Source: Gloeophyllum trabeum ATCC 11539
Lineage: Eukaryota; Basidiomycota; Agaricomycetes; Gloeophyllales; Gloeophyllaceae
Direction: 5' to 3'
DNA length: 10,454 bases
NCBI RefSeq assembly: GCF_000344685.1
Contig: NW_006920440.1
Location: 6,062-16,515, forward strand
A program made the translations under genes and the position numbers. Below are positions 8,501 to 10,454 of this stretch, one piece after another. A model generated the notes under the pieces. That model was given only the letters and a program-made list of their open reading frames with translations, did not search any database and was not told the DNA's origin. How positions within the stretch are numbered: position 1 is the stretch's first letter; each line of letters begins with the position of its first letter.

Positions 8501-9604
8501 GCCGGCACTCTCAAAGCCGCTCAGTGGCGCACTATAGCTTGGATCTACCTCCCGATCGCACTAATCACTTCATGGGGCGCCAGACCCGAGGAGGTGCCTG
8601 ACGATGTCCGTCTCAAGTACAGTCAAGCGTTGGACTGCGCCATGCACCTCGTTTGTGCTCTTCGGCTGGCATGCTTGCGAACAATGACGACACTTCGTGC
8701 GAAAGCATACCTAGATCATATCTTGGCTTATATCGACAGCCTCCTGCTGGTATTTCCGCATGTCACCCCGTTTCCTCTCTTGCATGTATCGGTGCATGTT
8801 TATGATTTCCTGAATCTGTTTGGGCCGGTGTATTGGTGGTGGGCCTTCCCTTTTGAGCGGCTTGTGGGAATGCTGCAGCGGTTGCCACACAATCACAAAC
8901 CTGGTGCGTCTTAAGTTTCCGAAGGATGTATTGCTTAATCAATACTACAATCAGGAGAAATCGAGTCCACTATGGTTCACTCCTTCCTGCGCGGAGCGAA
9001 CTTAAGGCGTTGGCTTGCTCGGCCAGACTGTCCCCCTGCCATTAAGCATTGCAAGAAGTTTTTTGACCGGGCTTTTGGATCAAAGAGCGCAAAGCACGAG
9101 GACGGGACATTTGATGATACGCCTATACAATCCTATCCACCGGACCTGCAAGAACTGACACAGATGCGACGGGGGCCACTTCGTGCACACTGGAGGTTTG
9201 GTGGTATTGTGTACTCATCATCCGTCTCTCATTCAGGGAACAGTCTCGTGATGTACTATCCTCGGGGTGATATATCTAATTCGCCCGTCCCTGGCTCCAT
9301 CCAGTATATCTATGGCTCGGAAGGTCGTCTCAGGCTAGCTGTACGGCGTCAGCTACCTTTGCTGGACAAGTCCCAAGACCTCTTCTTCAAATGGGCAGCG
9401 GACTACCCGGCATCTGTCTATTCATCATCTATGGACGACAAGCTTGAAGTGGTCGAGCTTCAGTGGGTATACTGTCAATTCGCCCGGTGGCCACTGTCAG
9501 CCGAGCATGTGGTAATTCTACAGTTGTCTCAAGTGCGTATCTCGTATATGCAGTGCCTCCACTCTTAATTTATTTCACTGTTAATCTATTTCATGCAGAA
9601 CTGA
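5530..9604 (+). CDS. CACTA (EnSpm) element transposase, Tnp2 family, 1283 aa
   Basis: The protein cuts and pastes a CACTA-type DNA transposon and acts in the nucleus. Exons are 5530-6610, 6664-8306, 8360-8903, 8955-9532 and 9599-9604. The introns (53, 53, 51, 66 nt) have donors GTACGT, GTGCGT, GTGCGT and GTGCGT. Frames join exactly, for instance NHKP/GEIESTMVHSF across intron 3. In order: two zinc-knuckle-like motifs (C10, C12, C15, H33; C57, C59, C62, H77, H80), a low-complexity acidic region, a coiled coil near 390-460, a CxxC/CTN/CG zinc cluster (AVCSSCHATYEP), then the RNase H-like core. The likely catalytic acids are D592 (LNVDGF), D690 (NDLPGARR) and E781 (EPMHALF, where D is common), with CTIC at 709-712. 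The C-terminal domain carries the family signature FGPVYWWWAFPFERLVGML at about 1062. No stop or frameshift is seen, so it may be active. If intron 4 is not removed, the protein ends at 9568 instead. Confidence 0.92.
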
Positions 9605-9615
9605 ACGCTTCGAGT

Positions 9616-9693
9616 GGCTACAGTCGATTCGCGGCTGCAGCGGCCTTTGCCGCTCAGCCGCTTTGAGCGGGCTACAGCGGCTTTTGCCGCTCA
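9616..9693. repeat. GC-rich palindromic direct repeats after the transposase
   Basis: Two 24-nt copies at 9633-9656 and 9670-9693 differ at two positions (GGCTRCAGCGGC then YTTTGCCGCTCA). A fragment GGCTACAG lies at 9617. Each copy contains a hairpin; AGCGGC-TTTT-GCCGCT at 9676-9691 is perfect, and GCCGC also pairs with flanking GCGGC. The position just 3' of the transposase fits subterminal repeats of the element. The motif differs from the 24-nt motif upstream of the gene. Confidence 0.75.
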
Positions 9694-9777
9694 CATGATG
9701 TGTGGCGGGACGCTCGCGGGACGCAGACGGGCCGCAAGCGGGCCGTCGGCGGGGCGATTACCTGCGGGTCTGCAGAG

Positions 9778-10115
9778 AATATGATATTTAGAGAGGCATT
9801 CCGAGTAAGATCAGAAGGCATAACAAAGTCTCAAATTTTTGAATCCCTTTGTGCTTGCAGCTGCTTATTGTATATTGTTTTCTATTCTGCTGGACGTGAA
9901 GATATGAAGTTTAGTGGCTGTTCAAAGTTCGGTCAGAATAATATACTCTGCTTATGTATTTTAGATATACCCAAATATCGAACACTATTTGCCATTTATA
10001 GTAACTCTATGTAGGAATATGTATTTTACATTGAGAGACAACTTCCCGGATATGATTATATTCCTTTTTCTGAATGTGCTTTACTAAGGCGTAGGAATAT
10101 TAATAAGCGACATGG
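9778..10115. other. AT-rich island without a gene (about 340 nt)
   Basis: Base composition turns clearly AT-rich between the GC-rich repeats and the next gene's promoter. No convincing open frame is seen; the one reaching 10014 on the plus strand lacks exon-like features. It contains a 10-bp direct repeat GTAGGAATAT at 10011-10020 and 10091-10100, a small palindrome GATAT...ATATC near 9964-9979, and TAGTG at 9912-9916, the shape expected for a CACTA 3' terminus but without a matching 5' end. It could be a transposon tail, a separate small element, or AT-rich intergenic DNA. Confidence 0.5.
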
Positions 10116-10130
10116 CGTTCAGCTACCGGT

Positions 10131-10294
10131 TTCGGTCGGCACCGAAGTTTCGGTTGGCCGTTGTGTCAGCGTTTTGCAGTCCTCCATATGCCGCCCAAAA
10201 ATAACCACCAGCTATCAAGCGGACTCCTCCCAACGCCGGCGTCAGTGGAGGACAGCTGGCGGCATCTCCCCGCCGTCTTTCTCCCACTACCACC
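10131..10294 (+). promoter_or_regulatory. Putative promoter and leader of the right-edge gene
   Basis: The sequence becomes GC- and pyrimidine-rich before the ATG at 10295, including CTTTCTCCCACTACCACC directly upstream, a common fungal start-site context. A hairpin TTCGGT-CGGC-ACCGAA lies at 10131-10146, and TTTCGGTYGG occurs twice (from 10130 and 10148). AAAAATAACC near 10197 is the only TATA-like piece. Assignment is by position only. Confidence 0.35.
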
Positions 10295-10454
10295 ATGGCC
10301 GACCTCTACCCGGACAAGGAGAAGGCCGCCAGCAGCAGCGACGGCGGCGTCGCCGTCACAGAGGCGCACATCGAGGAGAGGGCTCCCCGAGACGGTCATC
10401 GTGCAGCGGTTTTGGTCGATTCGGTGGGTGGATGGCGAAGCTGTTTGACCCATG
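10295..10454 (+). CDS. N-terminus of an unidentified protein, cut by window edge
   Basis: I do not recognise this protein. An ATG in a near-ideal context (ACCACCATGG) opens a frame that stays open to the window end (53 codons). It begins MADLYPDKEKAASSSDGG and continues with VAVTEAHIEERAPRDG. This polar, charged, serine-rich start is like the cytosolic N-terminus of many fungal membrane transporters, but that is only an impression. After about residue 35 the composition changes, and another frame reads FGRFGGWMAKLFDP near 10412-10453, so an intron or a sequence shift may lie near 10390-10410. The next bases to the right would settle it. Confidence 0.45.
   Translation, partial: MADLYPDKEKAASSSDGGVAVTEAHIEERAPRDGHRAAVLVDSVGGWRSCLTH

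Noticed and set aside
8375..9568. Two or three independent short genes after 8321
   Set aside because: They are exons 3 and 4 of the transposase; the conserved C-terminal signatures run across the splice joins.
9912..9916. TAGTG as the 3' terminus of the CACTA element
   Set aside because: No matching CACTA-type 5' end with more than a few shared bases and no 3-bp target duplication could be found, so the pentamer may be chance.
10161..10448. 95-aa frames on both strands near the right edge
   Set aside because: They are low-complexity P/R/A shadows of GC-rich promoter and exon sequence; the ATG at 10295 in another frame has the far better start context.

Overview
The window is eukaryotic and most likely comes from a filamentous basidiomycete of the class Agaricomycetes. 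Four genes are split by many 48-66 nt GT...AG introns with CTRAC-like branch points. Their reading frames join exactly across every intron, and their protein families (a CACTA-type Tnp2 transposase, a WD40 protein with C-terminal membrane helices, and an uncharacterised small protein with a C-W-P-I-H-D motif) are ones I associate with mushroom-forming fungi. There are no prokaryotic signals. The exact species cannot be told from this window.

Layout from left to right. (1) 1-694, minus strand: the 5' part of a gene for a proline-rich repeat protein with a coiled-coil tail; it runs off the left edge. (2) 695-1572: no confident gene. (3) 1573-2339, minus strand: a complete four-exon gene for a 201-aa conserved protein of unknown function. 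(4) 2340-2782: a shared divergent intergenic region. (5) 2783-4497, plus strand: a seven-exon gene for a 469-aa beta-propeller protein with two predicted C-terminal membrane helices. (6) 4502-5458: a repeat block built from a 24-nt quasi-palindrome, with a 114/111-bp tandem duplication and a 141-bp, almost perfect inverted repeat. (7) 5530-9604, plus strand: a five-exon, 1283-aa Tnp2 transposase that looks intact. (8) 9605-10294: short GC-rich palindromic repeats, an AT-rich island, then GC-rich putative promoter sequence. (9) 10295 to the right edge: the start of another gene with an excellent start context.

The transposase with its unusual repeat block upstream and different palindromic repeats downstream is best read as the core of a CACTA (EnSpm) element. 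The repeats are candidates for subterminal transposase-binding sites or fold-back silencing triggers. I did not find a convincing pair of CACTA terminal inverted repeats or a target-site duplication, so the element's borders are open. It is also open whether the WD40 gene and its divergent neighbour lie inside it (captured genes) or beside it. Most of the gene structures below were obtained by joining exons by hand; no database search was possible.
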